A stretch of DNA of 64,000 nt from Pseudomonas sp. G34 (GCF_031119625.1 NZ_JAVHZV010000030.1:248001-312000), one strand, 5' to 3'. Counted from the first letter of the stretch, positions 13,057-22,264 are shown. Numbers and translations are program-made. The notes: generated by a model from the letters alone, not told the origin.

Positions 13057-15492
13057 ATGCGTTTGCTGAAGTTTTTCTGCTGGTCCGTCATCGCTGTTTT
13101 TTGTGCGCTGGTACTCGCCGTCAGTGGTGCTTTCCTCTACCTGAGCCCGACCCTACCCTCTGTCGATGCCTTGCGCAGTATAGAGCTGCAGATACCCCTT
13201 CGCGTGTACAGCAGCGACGGAAAACTCATCGCCGAATTCGGCGAGATGCGTCGCTCCCCCATCGCCTTCGCCGACATACCGGCCGATTTCACCAGCGCGC
13301 TGCTGGCTGCCGAAGACGATAACTTCGCAAACCATTATGGCGTTGATCTTACGAGCCTGATGCGCGCTGCCACGCAATTATTGAAAACAGGTCAAATTCA
13401 GTCCGGCGGCAGCACCATCACCATGCAGGTGGCGAAGAACTTCTTCCTCACCAGCGAACGCAGCTTCTCGCGCAAGATCACCGAGATCCTGCTCGCCCTG
13501 CAGATCGAGCGCGAGCTGAGCAAGAACGAGATCCTCGAGCTGTACGTCAACAAGATCTACCTGGGCCACCGCGCCTACGGCATCGAAGCCGCCGCCCAAG
13601 TCTATTACGGCAAATCCATCCGAGACTTGAGCCTTTCACAGCTTGCGACGATAGCCGGTCTTCCCAAGGCACCTTCGGCGTTCAACCCGCTGACCAATCC
13701 AACGCGCGCCAAGGAACGCCGCGACTGGATTCTCGGCCGCATGCTGCGCCTCGGCCGGATCGACCAGGCGCGCTACGAGGCCGCGCTTGCCGAGCCGGTG
13801 GACGCCAGCTATCACGTGGCGACACCTGAAGTCTCGGCGCCCTACGTAGCCGAGATGGCGCGTGCCGAAATGGTTGGCCGCTACGGCAGCGATGCCTACA
13901 CCCAGGGCTTCAACGTCACCACCACGGTGCCCAGCGACCTGCAGGTCATGGCCAACAAGGCCCTGCGCGACGGCCTGATCGAATACGACCAGCGCCACGG
14001 TTATCGCGGCCCGGAAAGCCGCCTGCCCGGCATGACCCGGGAAACCTGGCAGACCGAGCTCAGCAAGCAGGGCCCGCGCGGTGGTCTGGAGCCGGCCATC
14101 GTCACCCAGGTCGAGAAGAGCGGCATCCTGGTGCTGACCCGTCGCGGCAACGAGGAAGCCGTGTCGTGGGACAGCATGAAATGGGCACGCCCCTTCCTCA
14201 ACACCAACAGCCTGGGGCCGCGCCCGCAGCAACCGGCGGACGTGGTGCAGATCGGCGACCTGATTCGCGTGCAGCGCCAGGACGACGACAGCCTGCGCTT
14301 CGTGCAGTTGCCCGCGGCGCAGAGCGCACTGGTTTCGCTCGATCCGCAGAATGGCGCCATCCGCGCCCTGGTCGGCGGCTTCTCCTTCGAGCAGAGCAAC
14401 TACAACCGCGCCGTGCAGGCCAAGCGCCAGCCGGGCTCGAGCTTCAAGCCCTTCGTCTACAGTGCGGCCCTGGACAATGGCTACACCGCCGCGAGCCTGG
14501 TCAACGATGCGCCGATCGTATTCGTCGACGACTACATGGATCAGGTCTGGCGGCCGAAGAACGACAACAACACCTTCCTTGGCCCCATCCGCTTGCGCGA
14601 GGCCTTGTACAAGTCGCGAAACCTGGTGTCGATTCGCCTGCTGCAGGCCATGGGCATCGAGAACACCCTGCGCTATATCGAGCGCTTCGGCTTCAACCGG
14701 CAGGACCTGCCGCGCAACCTGTCCCTGGCCCTGGGCACCGCCAACCTGACGCCCATGGAGATCGCCACCGGCTGGACGGCGTTCGCCAACGGCGGCCACA
14801 AGGTCCAGCCGTACCTGATCCAGCGCATCGACAACCGCCACGGTGATCCGCTGTTCATCGCCAACCCGCCGACCGTGCCGAATGCCGCCAAGCCCGAAGT
14901 ACCGCCACCGGTCAACGAAGAAGGCGTGATGAGCAGCGCCGAGGCAGCGCCCGAGCAACTGCCGGAGGCACCGGAGCCGGCAACCGCCGAGCGCATCCTC
15001 GATGAGCGCACCGCCTACATCATGACCAGCATGCTGCAGGACGTGATCAAGCGCGGCACCGGTCGCCGCGCCATGGCCCTGGGCCGCACCGACCTGGCCG
15101 GCAAGACCGGTACCACCAACGAGTCCAAGGACAGCTGGTTCTCCGGCTACAACGCCGATTACGTGACCACCGTATGGGCCGGTTTCGACCAGCCGGAAAG
15201 CCTGGGCCGCAATGAATATGGCGGCACCGTGGCCCTGCCGATCTGGATGAGCTACATGGGCGCCGCGCTCAAGGACAAGCCCAGCCACGCGCCTGCCGAG
15301 CCGGACGGCATCCTTACCCTGCGCATCGACCCGCACAGTGGCCGCGCCGCAGCACCCGGCACGCCGGATGCCTATTTCGAGCTGTTCAAGAGCGAGGACT
15401 CGCCGCCGCCGATGAACGAGCTCGATCCGGGCATGGGCGCGCCGAATAGCCCGCTGCCCGCGGATGAAAGCGCGCCGATCGACCTGTTCTAA
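13057..15492 (+). CDS. ponA: penicillin-binding protein 1A
   Basis: Bifunctional class A PBP for peptidoglycan polymerisation and cross-linking in the inner membrane. It is 811 residues. A membrane anchor (about 8-28) precedes the GT51 transglycosylase domain, with catalytic Glu86 in AAEDDNF, followed by an OB-like insert. The transpeptidase domain has SSFK (Ser461, Lys464), a later S-x-N (KSRNL) and KTGTTN. ATG at 13057 was preferred over the adjacent TTG at 13054. It sits opposite the pilM operon, as in other pseudomonads. Confidence 0.96.
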   Translation: MRLLKFFCWSVIAVFCALVLAVSGAFLYLSPTLPSVDALRSIELQIPLRVYSSDGKLIAEFGEMRRSPIAFADIPADFTSALLAAEDDNFANHYGVDLTSLMRAATQLLKTGQIQSGGSTITMQVAKNFFLTSERSFSRKITEILLALQIERELSKNEILELYVNKIYLGHRAYGIEAAAQVYYGKSIRDLSLSQLATIAGLPKAPSAFNPLTNPTRAKERRDWILGRMLRLGRIDQARYEAALAEPVDASYHVATPEVSAPYVAEMARAEMVGRYGSDAYTQGFNVTTTVPSDLQVMANKALRDGLIEYDQRHGYRGPESRLPGMTRETWQTELSKQGPRGGLEPAIVTQVEKSGILVLTRRGNEEAVSWDSMKWARPFLNTNSLGPRPQQPADVVQIGDLIRVQRQDDDSLRFVQLPAAQSALVSLDPQNGAIRALVGGFSFEQSNYNRAVQAKRQPGSSFKPFVYSAALDNGYTAASLVNDAPIVFVDDYMDQVWRPKNDNNTFLGPIRLREALYKSRNLVSIRLLQAMGIENTLRYIERFGFNRQDLPRNLSLALGTANLTPMEIATGWTAFANGGHKVQPYLIQRIDNRHGDPLFIANPPTVPNAAKPEVPPPVNEEGVMSSAEAAPEQLPEAPEPATAERILDERTAYIMTSMLQDVIKRGTGRRAMALGRTDLAGKTGTTNESKDSWFSGYNADYVTTVWAGFDQPESLGRNEYGGTVALPIWMSYMGAALKDKPSHAPAEPDGILTLRIDPHSGRAAAPGTPDAYFELFKSEDSPPPMNELDPGMGAPNSPLPADESAPIDLF

Positions 15493-15558
15493 GACCCGTT
15501 CATAATCTTTCAGCCCAGGTTCGTCGATTTTGACTGCGAAGCGGCGGAAGCGGCCTTT

Positions 15559-15636
15559 CGTAGGGTGGACGACGCTTCATCCGTCCACCGCTCTGCGAGC
15601 GCAATGGTGGACAAAAAGAGCGTTGTCCACCCTACG
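15559..15636. repeat. palindromic GTAGGGTGG-type intergenic repeat
   Basis: Arms CGTAGGGTGGACGACGC and GCGTTGTCCACCCTACG are inverted with one mismatch. The 44-base interior contains shorter GTCCACC/GGTGGAC inversions. This is the sort of short extragenic palindrome widespread in Pseudomonas and other proteobacteria. A related but different palindrome lies at 51169-51225. Confidence 0.65.
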
Positions 15637-15771
15637 CTGGGACCGTCCGCTTTTGCCTTGTAGTTGCCGCTTCATGCGCATAATGATCGTGAACAGGCCC
15701 TAAGGGCGACGTCAGCAGCCCAGCAGCTAGCGGCTCTTTTGTAGCAAGCATCAACAGCTCAAAACGCGCCC

Positions 15772-15803
15772 AATAAAAAACCCGCCGAAGCGGGTTTTTT
15801 ATT
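15772..15803. terminator. bidirectional terminator between ponA and maeB
   Basis: AAAAAACCCGC-CGAA-GCGGGTTTTTT: a 5-bp GC stem with six A and six T flanks, able to end transcripts from both convergent genes. It lies 14 bases after the maeB stop. Confidence 0.9.
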
Positions 15804-15817
15804 GCCTGCTGAATGAC

Positions 15818-17086
15818 TCAGCCCTTGAACACGTCGTCGACCGACTGCAGCGGGTAGTGCTTCGGATACGGCAGGGTCGCCACGCCGCTTTCGATGGCGG
15901 CCTTGGCAACGGCGTCGCAGACCACGTTGATCAGGCGTACATCCATCGGCTTGGGGATGATGTACTCACGGCCGAATTCCAGCTTGATGCCGCCATAGGC
16001 GTCGCACACTTCCTGGGGTACCGGCAGCTTGGCCAGCTCGCGCAGAGCGTTGGCAGCGGCGATCTTCATCTCTTCGTTGATGCGGGTCGCGCGAACGTCC
16101 AGCGCGCCGCGGAAGATGAACGGGAAGCCCAGCACGTTGTTGACCTGGTTCGGGTAGTCGGAACGACCGGTGGCCATGATCACATCGTTACGGGTGGCGT
16201 GGGCCAGCTCGGGCTTGATTTCCGGATCCGGGTTCGAGCAGGCGAACACGATCGGGTTCGGCGCCATCAGCTTGAGGCCTTCGGCGCTCAGCAGATCCGG
16301 GCCGGACAGACCGACGAATACGTCAGCGCCGGTGAGGGCATCGTCCAGGGTACGCCTGGTGGTTTCGGTGGCGAACACCGCCTTGTACTGGTTCAGGTCG
16401 TCACGGCCAGCGTGGATCACGCCTTTGCGGTCGATCATGAAGATGTTCTCGACCTTGGCACCCATGCTCACCAACAGCTTCATGCAGGAGATGGCGGCGG
16501 CACCAGCGCCGAGGCAGACGATCTTGGCTTCCGGCAGGGTCTTGCCGGCGATTTCCAGGGCATTGAGCATGCCGGCCGCAGTGACGATGGCGGTACCGTG
16601 CTGGTCATCGTGGAACACCGGGATGTCGCACTGCTCGATCAGCGCACGCTCGATCTCGAAGCACTCGGGTGCCTTGATATCTTCCAGGTTGATACCACCG
16701 AAGGTAATGGAGATGCGCTTGACGGTGTCGATGAAGGCCTGCGGGCTTTCCGCATCGACTTCGATGTCGAACACGTCGACGCCGGCGAAACGCTTGAACA
16801 GCACGCCCTTGCCTTCCATGACCGGCTTGGAGGCCAGCGGGCCGAGGTCGCCCAGACCGAGGATCGCGGTGCCGTCGGAAATGACTGCTACCAGGTTGCC
16901 TTTACCGGTGTAGCGGTAGGCGAGCTCCGGATCGCGAGCGATCTCGCGCACTGGCTCGGCGACACCCGGGCTGTAGGCCAGCGACAGGTCACGGGCAGTG
17001 GCGGTGGGCTTGGTGAGCTCGACGCTCAACTTACCCGGACGGGGCTTCTCATGGTATTCGAGAGCGGCAGTTTTCAGATCAGACAT
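15818..17086 (-). CDS. maeB: malic enzyme, short form without phosphotransacetylase domain
   Basis: Oxidative decarboxylation of malate to pyruvate, giving NAD(P)H. From ATG at 17086 it is 422 residues. This is the stand-alone malic enzyme type, lacking the C-terminal phosphotransacetylase-like domain that makes many MaeB proteins about 760 residues. The N-terminal malic domain includes AYSPGVAEPV and the metal-binding HDDQHGTAIV segment; the NAD(P) domain has IVCLGAGAAAISC. Cofactor preference cannot be read safely from sequence. GGAAATG precedes the start; an upstream in-frame ATG would add 24 non-conserved residues. Confidence 0.93.
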   Translation of the reverse strand: MSDLKTAALEYHEKPRPGKLSVELTKPTATARDLSLAYSPGVAEPVREIARDPELAYRYTGKGNLVAVISDGTAILGLGDLGPLASKPVMEGKGVLFKRFAGVDVFDIEVDAESPQAFIDTVKRISITFGGINLEDIKAPECFEIERALIEQCDIPVFHDDQHGTAIVTAAGMLNALEIAGKTLPEAKIVCLGAGAAAISCMKLLVSMGAKVENIFMIDRKGVIHAGRDDLNQYKAVFATETTRRTLDDALTGADVFVGLSGPDLLSAEGLKLMAPNPIVFACSNPDPEIKPELAHATRNDVIMATGRSDYPNQVNNVLGFPFIFRGALDVRATRINEEMKIAAANALRELAKLPVPQEVCDAYGGIKLEFGREYIIPKPMDVRLINVVCDAVAKAAIESGVATLPYPKHYPLQSVDDVFKG

Positions 17087-17130
17087 AGTGGCATTTCCGC
17101 TTTTTTGGGCTATTGACTGGCAGGCGGCCG

Positions 17131-17160
17131 AGGATACGCAATGTGCGGGGACCTGCACAA
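17131..17160 (-). promoter_or_regulatory. candidate promoter of maeB
   Basis: Minus-strand TTGTGC (17160-17155), an 18-base spacer and TATCCT (17136-17131), 45 bases before the maeB start. Moderate consensus match. Confidence 0.4.
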
Positions 17161-17188
17161 GACTATGCAGTCAGCCTGCAAACGTGCC

Positions 17189-18622
17189 TCAACGAACCGT
17201 TTTGAACCATTCACCTGGGCGCGGCTCGCCCTGTGGATAAAGATTGTTGAGCAGCCGCAAGGTCGCCTCGGCATCGCCGGGCAGGCCGCTGCCAGCCGCC
17301 AGCGCCTTGACGGTTTGCCCTGGCGCAACGCGCACCAGTTGCAACCTGAGCGGCTCCGCGAGCTTGCGCTCGGCTGGCTGCAGCGGCCGAAAACTGCTGA
17401 TCGCCGCGAGCATCTGGGCATCTTCCGTCGCGCTCGCGGCGCGACCCTTGGCCGCACCGACGAACAGGTAGGCCTTGTCGCCCTTGAGGATCACCGCCAC
17501 CCGACGCGGCACGTTACCCTCGATCAGGCCGGTATAACCCTGCAAACCGGCCTGCTGCAGCGGCTCGCCAGCACGCAGGCGTCTGCCGCCGATACGCTGG
17601 CTCAGCAGGGTCGCGGCATCCAGCCGACGCGGGTTGTCTTCCAGCATCATGGCCACGAGTACTTGCCTGCCCGGCGACTGACCGACCAGTTGCTGTGGCT
17701 CGTTGACGATACTCCAGCCCTTGGCAAACGCCAGGGTGAAATCCAGATCACGGTGATAGAAGCGCTCGCCGCGGCGAATGCCGCTCTCGGCCGAATCGCC
17801 GAACGGCACGCCCTGCAGCCGTTTCAGGAAGGCTTCGCGGTTGACCTCCTGCTGCCCGGCGACCAGCGCACGGGCCGGGCCGATCACCTGCTGCAGGCGG
17901 CGGTCGTTATCCGGATGGGTGTCGAACAACCCGTGGTAACTGCCAACCGGCTGCTGCTCGCCGCGTGCGGCGGCCTGATCGCGGGCGAAGTCTTCCTGCA
18001 GCTTGAGCACCTCGACCACTTCGATCATCGCCTGCGGGTCGTAACCAGCGCGGGCCAGGTACTGGGCGCCGAGGCCGTCGGCCTCCAGCTCCATGTCGCG
18101 GCCGTAGCCACGCACCACCGCATTGCCCAGCACACCGGTCACGTCCGCGGCGGCGCTAACACCGGTGCCCATGGCCACGGCCTGGCCGAGAAGCCCCCAG
18201 GCGGTGGACTGGCTTTGCTGCCGCACGCCGTGGCGGGCAGTCACATGCCCAACCTCGTGCCCCAGCACGGCCGCCAGTTCGGCCTCCGAGCCCAGGTAGG
18301 CCATCAGCCCGCGATGGATATAGATGTAGCCGCCCGGCAGGGCGAAGGCATTGATGTCCGGACTGTCGATCACGGTGAAGTGATAGTCCAGCTGGCCACG
18401 GTGGCTGTGCCGCGCCACCCGCTCGCCGACCTGCTGGACGTAGGCCTGCAGGGCCTCATCGGGGTAACGCGGGTACTGCTTGAGAATCTGCTGATGGGCA
18501 TCACGGCCGACGGACAACTCCTGGGCCTCGCTCATCATCACGAAGTCGGTACGCCCGGTGGCCGGATTCACCGCGCACCCCGCCAGGGTCGCCAGCAGCA
18601 CCATCAGCAAGCACAGCCTCAT
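17189..18622 (-). CDS. M48-family zinc metalloprotease lipoprotein
   Basis: Probable periplasm-facing lipoprotein of 477 residues related to the BepA/LoiP (M48) peptidases. The signal sequence ends in lipobox LAGC (Cys16). The catalytic zinc motif HEVGH is at residues 122-126, preceded by NAFALPGGYIYI, a typical M48 segment. A C-terminal region (about 280-440) resembles the accessory domain seen with Pseudomonas members. Its ATG overlaps the stop of the upstream nuclease gene by four bases, so the two are translationally coupled. Substrate unknown; outer-membrane protein quality control is the family precedent. Confidence 0.88.
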   Translation of the reverse strand: MRLCLLMVLLATLAGCAVNPATGRTDFVMMSEAQELSVGRDAHQQILKQYPRYPDEALQAYVQQVGERVARHSHRGQLDYHFTVIDSPDINAFALPGGYIYIHRGLMAYLGSEAELAAVLGHEVGHVTARHGVRQQSQSTAWGLLGQAVAMGTGVSAAADVTGVLGNAVVRGYGRDMELEADGLGAQYLARAGYDPQAMIEVVEVLKLQEDFARDQAAARGEQQPVGSYHGLFDTHPDNDRRLQQVIGPARALVAGQQEVNREAFLKRLQGVPFGDSAESGIRRGERFYHRDLDFTLAFAKGWSIVNEPQQLVGQSPGRQVLVAMMLEDNPRRLDAATLLSQRIGGRRLRAGEPLQQAGLQGYTGLIEGNVPRRVAVILKGDKAYLFVGAAKGRAASATEDAQMLAAISSFRPLQPAERKLAEPLRLQLVRVAPGQTVKALAAGSGLPGDAEATLRLLNNLYPQGEPRPGEWFKTVR

Positions 18623-19416
18623 CGCAACACCTCCAGCATCGCGCCATGGGTCAAGGGCAACATCCAGCGCGCCTGGCCAACCTTGAGGCCGCCGCCGCGC
18701 GAGCGGTCGATCATCCAGCCGCGAGCCTCGACCCGCTTGCCCTGTAGATCCCGCAATAGTGACGCATCGAAGCTATCCAGCACAGGCGGCGCAATACGCA
18801 GCACCACCGAATTGCCCAGCTCGACCCACACACCACCACGATTGCGCTCGACGCGCTGCACCTGCCCTTCGAGCAGTACGAAACCACCCGTGCGCACCGC
18901 CCGAGCCGGCACCGGCCGCAGCTGCGCCCAGAGGCCGGCCCGAGCGCTACGCGCCTGGCGCTCGGCTTCACGATGGCAAGCCACCAGCGCCACATTGGGC
19001 GTGATCGCCACCATCTGGCCAAACCCTTCGGCGAGCAGTTGCGCTTCCAGGTTGCGGCCCTGCCTGTCGTACAAATGGGCCAGGGTGCGGCCGTAGCGAT
19101 CCTGCTTCTGCTCGCCGGTTTTTACCCCAACGCGGCCATCATTGGCGGCTACCAATTCGACGAGACGCTTGCGTGCTGCCTCGGCGAATGGCTCGGCAGG
19201 CCGGCCCTTGCGTGCCAACTCGGGCGCGTTGAGACCGATCAGGCGAACATTGCGGCCATCGACCAGGCGCAGGGTGTCGCCATCCACCACACGCTGCACC
19301 TTGGCCTGGGGCAGCTTGCCGGGCGCCGGGCAGAGCGCATGGGCCGGCAGGCAAAACACAGAAACGAAAAAGGCGCCCACCAGGGACGCCTTTTTCAATG
19401 ATGCGAAAACAGCCAT
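18619..19416 (-). CDS. secreted thermonuclease (SNase-like) family protein
   Basis: Staphylococcal-nuclease fold endonuclease, 265 residues from ATG at 19416. A Sec signal peptide (VGAFFVSVFCLPAHA) is followed by the SNase core at about 30-150: VVDGDTLRL, VRLIGLNAPE and DRYGRTLAHLY carry the Ca-binding and catalytic Asp, Arg and Glu positions. A C-terminal OB-like extension (about 170-265) is unassigned. Export to the periplasm is likely. Codons 7-17 contain a strong terminator-like hairpin (19366-19396), so expression from upstream rpmE transcripts is probably attenuated. Coupled to the M48 protease gene. Confidence 0.85.
   Translation of the reverse strand: MAVFASLKKASLVGAFFVSVFCLPAHALCPAPGKLPQAKVQRVVDGDTLRLVDGRNVRLIGLNAPELARKGRPAEPFAEAARKRLVELVAANDGRVGVKTGEQKQDRYGRTLAHLYDRQGRNLEAQLLAEGFGQMVAITPNVALVACHREAERQARSARAGLWAQLRPVPARAVRTGGFVLLEGQVQRVERNRGGVWVELGNSVVLRIAPPVLDSFDASLLRDLQGKRVEARGWMIDRSRGGGLKVGQARWMLPLTHGAMLEVLR
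19366..19396 (-). terminator. rpmE terminator lying inside the nuclease coding sequence
   Basis: GAAAAAGGCG and CGCCTTTTTC form a 10-bp stem; an inner CCC/GGG pair extends it. On the minus strand the hairpin is followed by U-rich RNA. It lies 46-76 bases after the rpmE stop and within codons 7-17 of the nuclease gene, encoding part of the signal peptide. Confidence 0.75.
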
Positions 19417-19441
19417 GTGGGCTTCTTCGCGGCTCGGTCGC

Positions 19442-19654
19442 TTACTTGGCGCCGAACACACCGAAACGCTGCTTGAAGCGATCGATACGGCCGCCGGTGT
19501 CCAGCACCTTCTGCTTGCCGGTGTAGAACGGGTGGCACTCGGAGCAGACGTCCAGGCTCAGCGGCTTGGCCAGAGTGGAGCGAGTCTTGATGACGTTGCC
19601 ACAGCTGCAGGTAGCGTCGATGGCGACGTATTCCGGATGGATATCGGCTTTCAT
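19442..19654 (-). CDS. rpmE: 50S ribosomal protein L31
   Basis: Large-subunit protein of 70 residues. It is the zinc-binding (C+) form, with cysteines in CSCGN (residues 16 and 18) and CSECH near residues 37-40. It has its own promoter and is followed by a hairpin terminator inside the next gene. Confidence 0.97.
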   Translation of the reverse strand: MKADIHPEYVAIDATCSCGNVIKTRSTLAKPLSLDVCSECHPFYTGKQKVLDTGGRIDRFKQRFGVFGAK

Positions 19655-19722
19655 GATTATTCCTCAGGTTTTGTGCCGCCACCCGACACTATTGTCAGGT
19701 ACCGCACTTAGGTTGGCCGCGG

Positions 19723-19750
19723 ATCATACCAGAGCGCAGCCATGATGCAA
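19723..19750 (-). promoter_or_regulatory. sigma70-type promoter of rpmE
   Basis: Minus-strand TTGCAT (19750-19745), a 16-base spacer and TATGAT (19728-19723), about 70 bases before the rpmE ATG. Good consensus match. Confidence 0.6.
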
Positions 19751-19789
19751 CTCGGCCACGGCTACCGGCCGTCGCACACCGGCCTGCCC

Positions 19790-19867
19790 AGCAGGCCGTG
19801 GAAAAACCTCACCGAGGCAGCCAGCCCGATACCGGGGGCAGCGTAGGTAGTTTTTCAAGGGCCTGCT
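19790..19867. repeat. inverted-repeat intergenic element, copy 1 (78 bp)
   Basis: Left end AGCAGGCCGTGGAAAAAC and right end (reverse complement) AGCAGGCCCTTGAAAAAC differ at only two positions. The interior is GC-rich with further pairing. Related ends occur at 24737-24898 and 62900-62962. The non-coding character and terminal inverted repeats suggest a REP/MITE-like element. Its right end abuts the proposed priA -10. Confidence 0.65.
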
Positions 19868-19872
19868 AATAT
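19864..19872 (+). promoter_or_regulatory. possible extended -10 of priA
   Basis: TGCTAATAT (extended -10 pattern) ends 27 bases before the priA GTG, at the right end of the inverted-repeat element. No clear -35. Confidence 0.3.
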
Positions 19873-19899
19873 CGCGCCTCGCCTGCCTGGAGCCTTTGC

Positions 19900-22119
19900 G
19901 TGCCTGACGTCATCCTGCGACTCGCCCTGCCCTCGCCACTGCGCCGGCTGTTCGACTACCTCGCCCCGCCTGGCGTGTCGGCTCGTGACCTGCAGCCCGG
20001 CGCACGGCTGCGCGTCCCTTTCGGGCGGCGCGAGATGATCGGCGTGCTGATCGAGGTCAGCGACCACAGCGAGGTGCCGGCCGGCAAGCTCAAGCCGGCG
20101 CTGCAGCTGCTCGACCTGCAGGCCCCGGTGCCGCCGGCGCTGATGCGCCTGTGCCAATGGACTGCCCAGTATTACCAGCACAGCCTGGGCGACACCCTGA
20201 GCTGGGCGCTGCCGGTGCTGCTGCGCCAGGGCGAGCCCGCCGAAGCGCGCCAGGAGCGTTTCTGGCTGATCGCCAAGGACGCCCGCCTGGACGACCCGCG
20301 CCTGGCTCGTGCGCCGCGGCAGCGCGAAGCCCTGAAAACCATCGCCCAGCACCCCCATGGCGTTTCGCATCAATTGCTCAGCCAGTTGCAGATCAACCGC
20401 GACAGCCTGCAACTGCTGCAGGAGAAGGGCCTGGTGCGCGTCGAAGTGCGCCGCCTGAGCAGCCCGGAGCGGCACGCCAACTGGCTGGCCCAGCCGGAAT
20501 TGCCGCTCAATGCCGAGCAGCGCGCCGCGGCCGAGGCAGTGCGCGCCGGCTTCGATGGCTTCAACGCGTTTCTGCTGGCCGGCGTGACCGGCAGCGGCAA
20601 GACCGAGGTGTACCTGCAGCTGATCCGCGAGACCCTGGAAGCCGGCAAGCAGGCCCTGGTGCTGATTCCCGAGATCAACCTGGGCCCGCAGACCCTGGCG
20701 CGCTTCGAGCGCCGCTTCAACGCGCGCATCGCCCTGCTGCATTCGGCGGTCAATGACCGCGAGCGCCTGGATGCCTGGCTGGCCGCCCGCGATGGCGAGG
20801 CCGACATCATCATCGGCACCCGCTCGGCGCTGTTCACGCCGATGAAGCGCCCCGGGCTGATCATCATCGACGAGGAGCACGACGCCTCCTATAAACAGCA
20901 GGAAGGCCTGCGCTACCACGCCCGCGACCTGGCCGTGGTGCGCGCCCACCAGGAAAACGTGCCGATCGTGCTCGGCTCGGCCACGCCCTCGCTGGAGAGC
21001 CTGCACAACGCCCACAGCGGTCGCTACGCCCTGTTGCGCATGAACCAGCGCGCCGGCGGCGCCCAGCCACCGCGCTTCCTGCGCCTGGACGTCAAGAGCC
21101 GCCCGCTGGATGCCGGCATGTCGCCACCGCTGCAGCAGGCCATCACCCAGACCCTGGCGGCCGGCCAGCAAGTGCTGGTGTTCCTCAATCGCCGCGGCTT
21201 CGCACCGACGTTGCTGTGCCACGAATGCGGCTGGCTGTCCGAATGCCCGCGCTGCGACGCACGCATGACCGTGCACCAGCGCAGCCGCGAACTGCGCTGC
21301 CACCATTGCGGCCACGCCGAACGCCAGCCCAGCAACTGCCCGAGCTGCAACAACGTCGACCTGCGTCCGGTGGGCGCCGGCACCGAGCGGGCCGAGGAGC
21401 GCCTGGAGATTCTTTTCCCGAACGTACCGGTGCTGCGCGTGGACCGCGACAGCACCGCACGCAAGGAAGCCATGACCACCCTGTTCAACACCGTACAGCG
21501 CGGCGAACCCTGCATCCTGGTCGGCACCCAGATGCTCGCCAAGGGCCACCACTTTCCACGGGTCACCCTGGTGGCGATACTCGATGCCGACGGCGGCCTG
21601 TTCTCCGCCGACTTCCGCGCCAGCGAACGCATGGCCCAGTTGATCGTCCAGGTCGCCGGGCGCGCTGGCCGTGCCGAAGAGCCCGGCAAGGTGATCATCC
21701 AGAGCCACCTGGCCGATCACCCATTGCTGGTGCAACTGACCGAACAGGGCTACTTCGCCTTTGCCGACCAAGCACTGAGCGAGCGCCGCGCCGCCGGCCT
21801 GCCGCCGTTCTGCCACCTGGCCCTGCTGCGCGCCGAAGCGCACAAGCCTGGCCAGGCGGAAGGCTTCCTGGATGAGGCCTGCAGCGAGGCCGAGCGTCTG
21901 CTGAACGAACTGGCGCTGAGCGGCATCGAACTGCTGGGCCCGGTGCCGGCGCCCATGGAACGCCGCGCCGGGCGTTATCGCGCGCAGCTGCTGCTGCAGG
22001 GCAATGCCCGGGCGCCGCTGCACAAGCTGCTGGCGCACTGGCTGCTGGTGCTGGAAAGCCTGCCCAGCGGCCGCGCGGTGCGCTGGTCGCTGGATGTCGA
22101 CCCGATCGACCTGTTCTGA
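19900..22119 (+). CDS. priA: primosomal protein N', replication restart helicase
   Basis: ATP-dependent 3'-5' helicase that reloads the replisome at stalled forks, 739 residues. The start is GTG at 19900 with GGAG seven bases before. The N-terminal DNA-binding domain (about 1-200) is followed by helicase motif I GVTGSGKT, motif II DEEH, a four-pair zinc ribbon (CHECGW, CPRC, CHHCGH, CPSC) and the C-terminal helicase lobe with QMLAKGHHFP and QVAGRAGR. Confidence 0.96.
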   Translation: MPDVILRLALPSPLRRLFDYLAPPGVSARDLQPGARLRVPFGRREMIGVLIEVSDHSEVPAGKLKPALQLLDLQAPVPPALMRLCQWTAQYYQHSLGDTLSWALPVLLRQGEPAEARQERFWLIAKDARLDDPRLARAPRQREALKTIAQHPHGVSHQLLSQLQINRDSLQLLQEKGLVRVEVRRLSSPERHANWLAQPELPLNAEQRAAAEAVRAGFDGFNAFLLAGVTGSGKTEVYLQLIRETLEAGKQALVLIPEINLGPQTLARFERRFNARIALLHSAVNDRERLDAWLAARDGEADIIIGTRSALFTPMKRPGLIIIDEEHDASYKQQEGLRYHARDLAVVRAHQENVPIVLGSATPSLESLHNAHSGRYALLRMNQRAGGAQPPRFLRLDVKSRPLDAGMSPPLQQAITQTLAAGQQVLVFLNRRGFAPTLLCHECGWLSECPRCDARMTVHQRSRELRCHHCGHAERQPSNCPSCNNVDLRPVGAGTERAEERLEILFPNVPVLRVDRDSTARKEAMTTLFNTVQRGEPCILVGTQMLAKGHHFPRVTLVAILDADGGLFSADFRASERMAQLIVQVAGRAGRAEEPGKVIIQSHLADHPLLVQLTEQGYFAFADQALSERRAAGLPPFCHLALLRAEAHKPGQAEGFLDEACSEAERLLNELALSGIELLGPVPAPMERRAGRYRAQLLLQGNARAPLHKLLAHWLLVLESLPSGRAVRWSLDVDPIDLF

Positions 22120-22176
22120 GCCGGCGCCGCTCGCATCCGGCGACAACTACGCCGCGCTTTATCCACGCCGCCGGTG

Positions 22177-22204
22177 GCTTGCCACCGGCCGCTGCTTTTA
22201 TAAT
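22177..22204 (+). promoter_or_regulatory. candidate promoter of argS
   Basis: A perfect TATAAT at 22199-22204, 60 bases before the argS ATG. The best -35 in range is weak (CTTGCC region, 22178-22183), partly within a CCGGTGGC/GCCACCGG inverted repeat. Confidence 0.45.
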
Positions 22205-22264
22205 GCGCAGTTTTCCACCCACGCTTTCGAGCGGCGCCGCATCTTGCGGCCGAACGAGCAGACC

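Larger units (their letters stand above)
15493..15817. other. ponA-maeB convergent intergenic region
   Basis: This 325-base stretch between two convergent genes has no credible reading frame. It holds a palindromic repeat (15559-15636) and a bidirectional terminator (15772-15803); nothing recognisable lies between them. Confidence 0.6.

Noticed and set aside
13636..15336. Long minus-strand frame opposite ponA
   Set aside because: Antisense shadow; ponA has all catalytic motifs in the plus frame.
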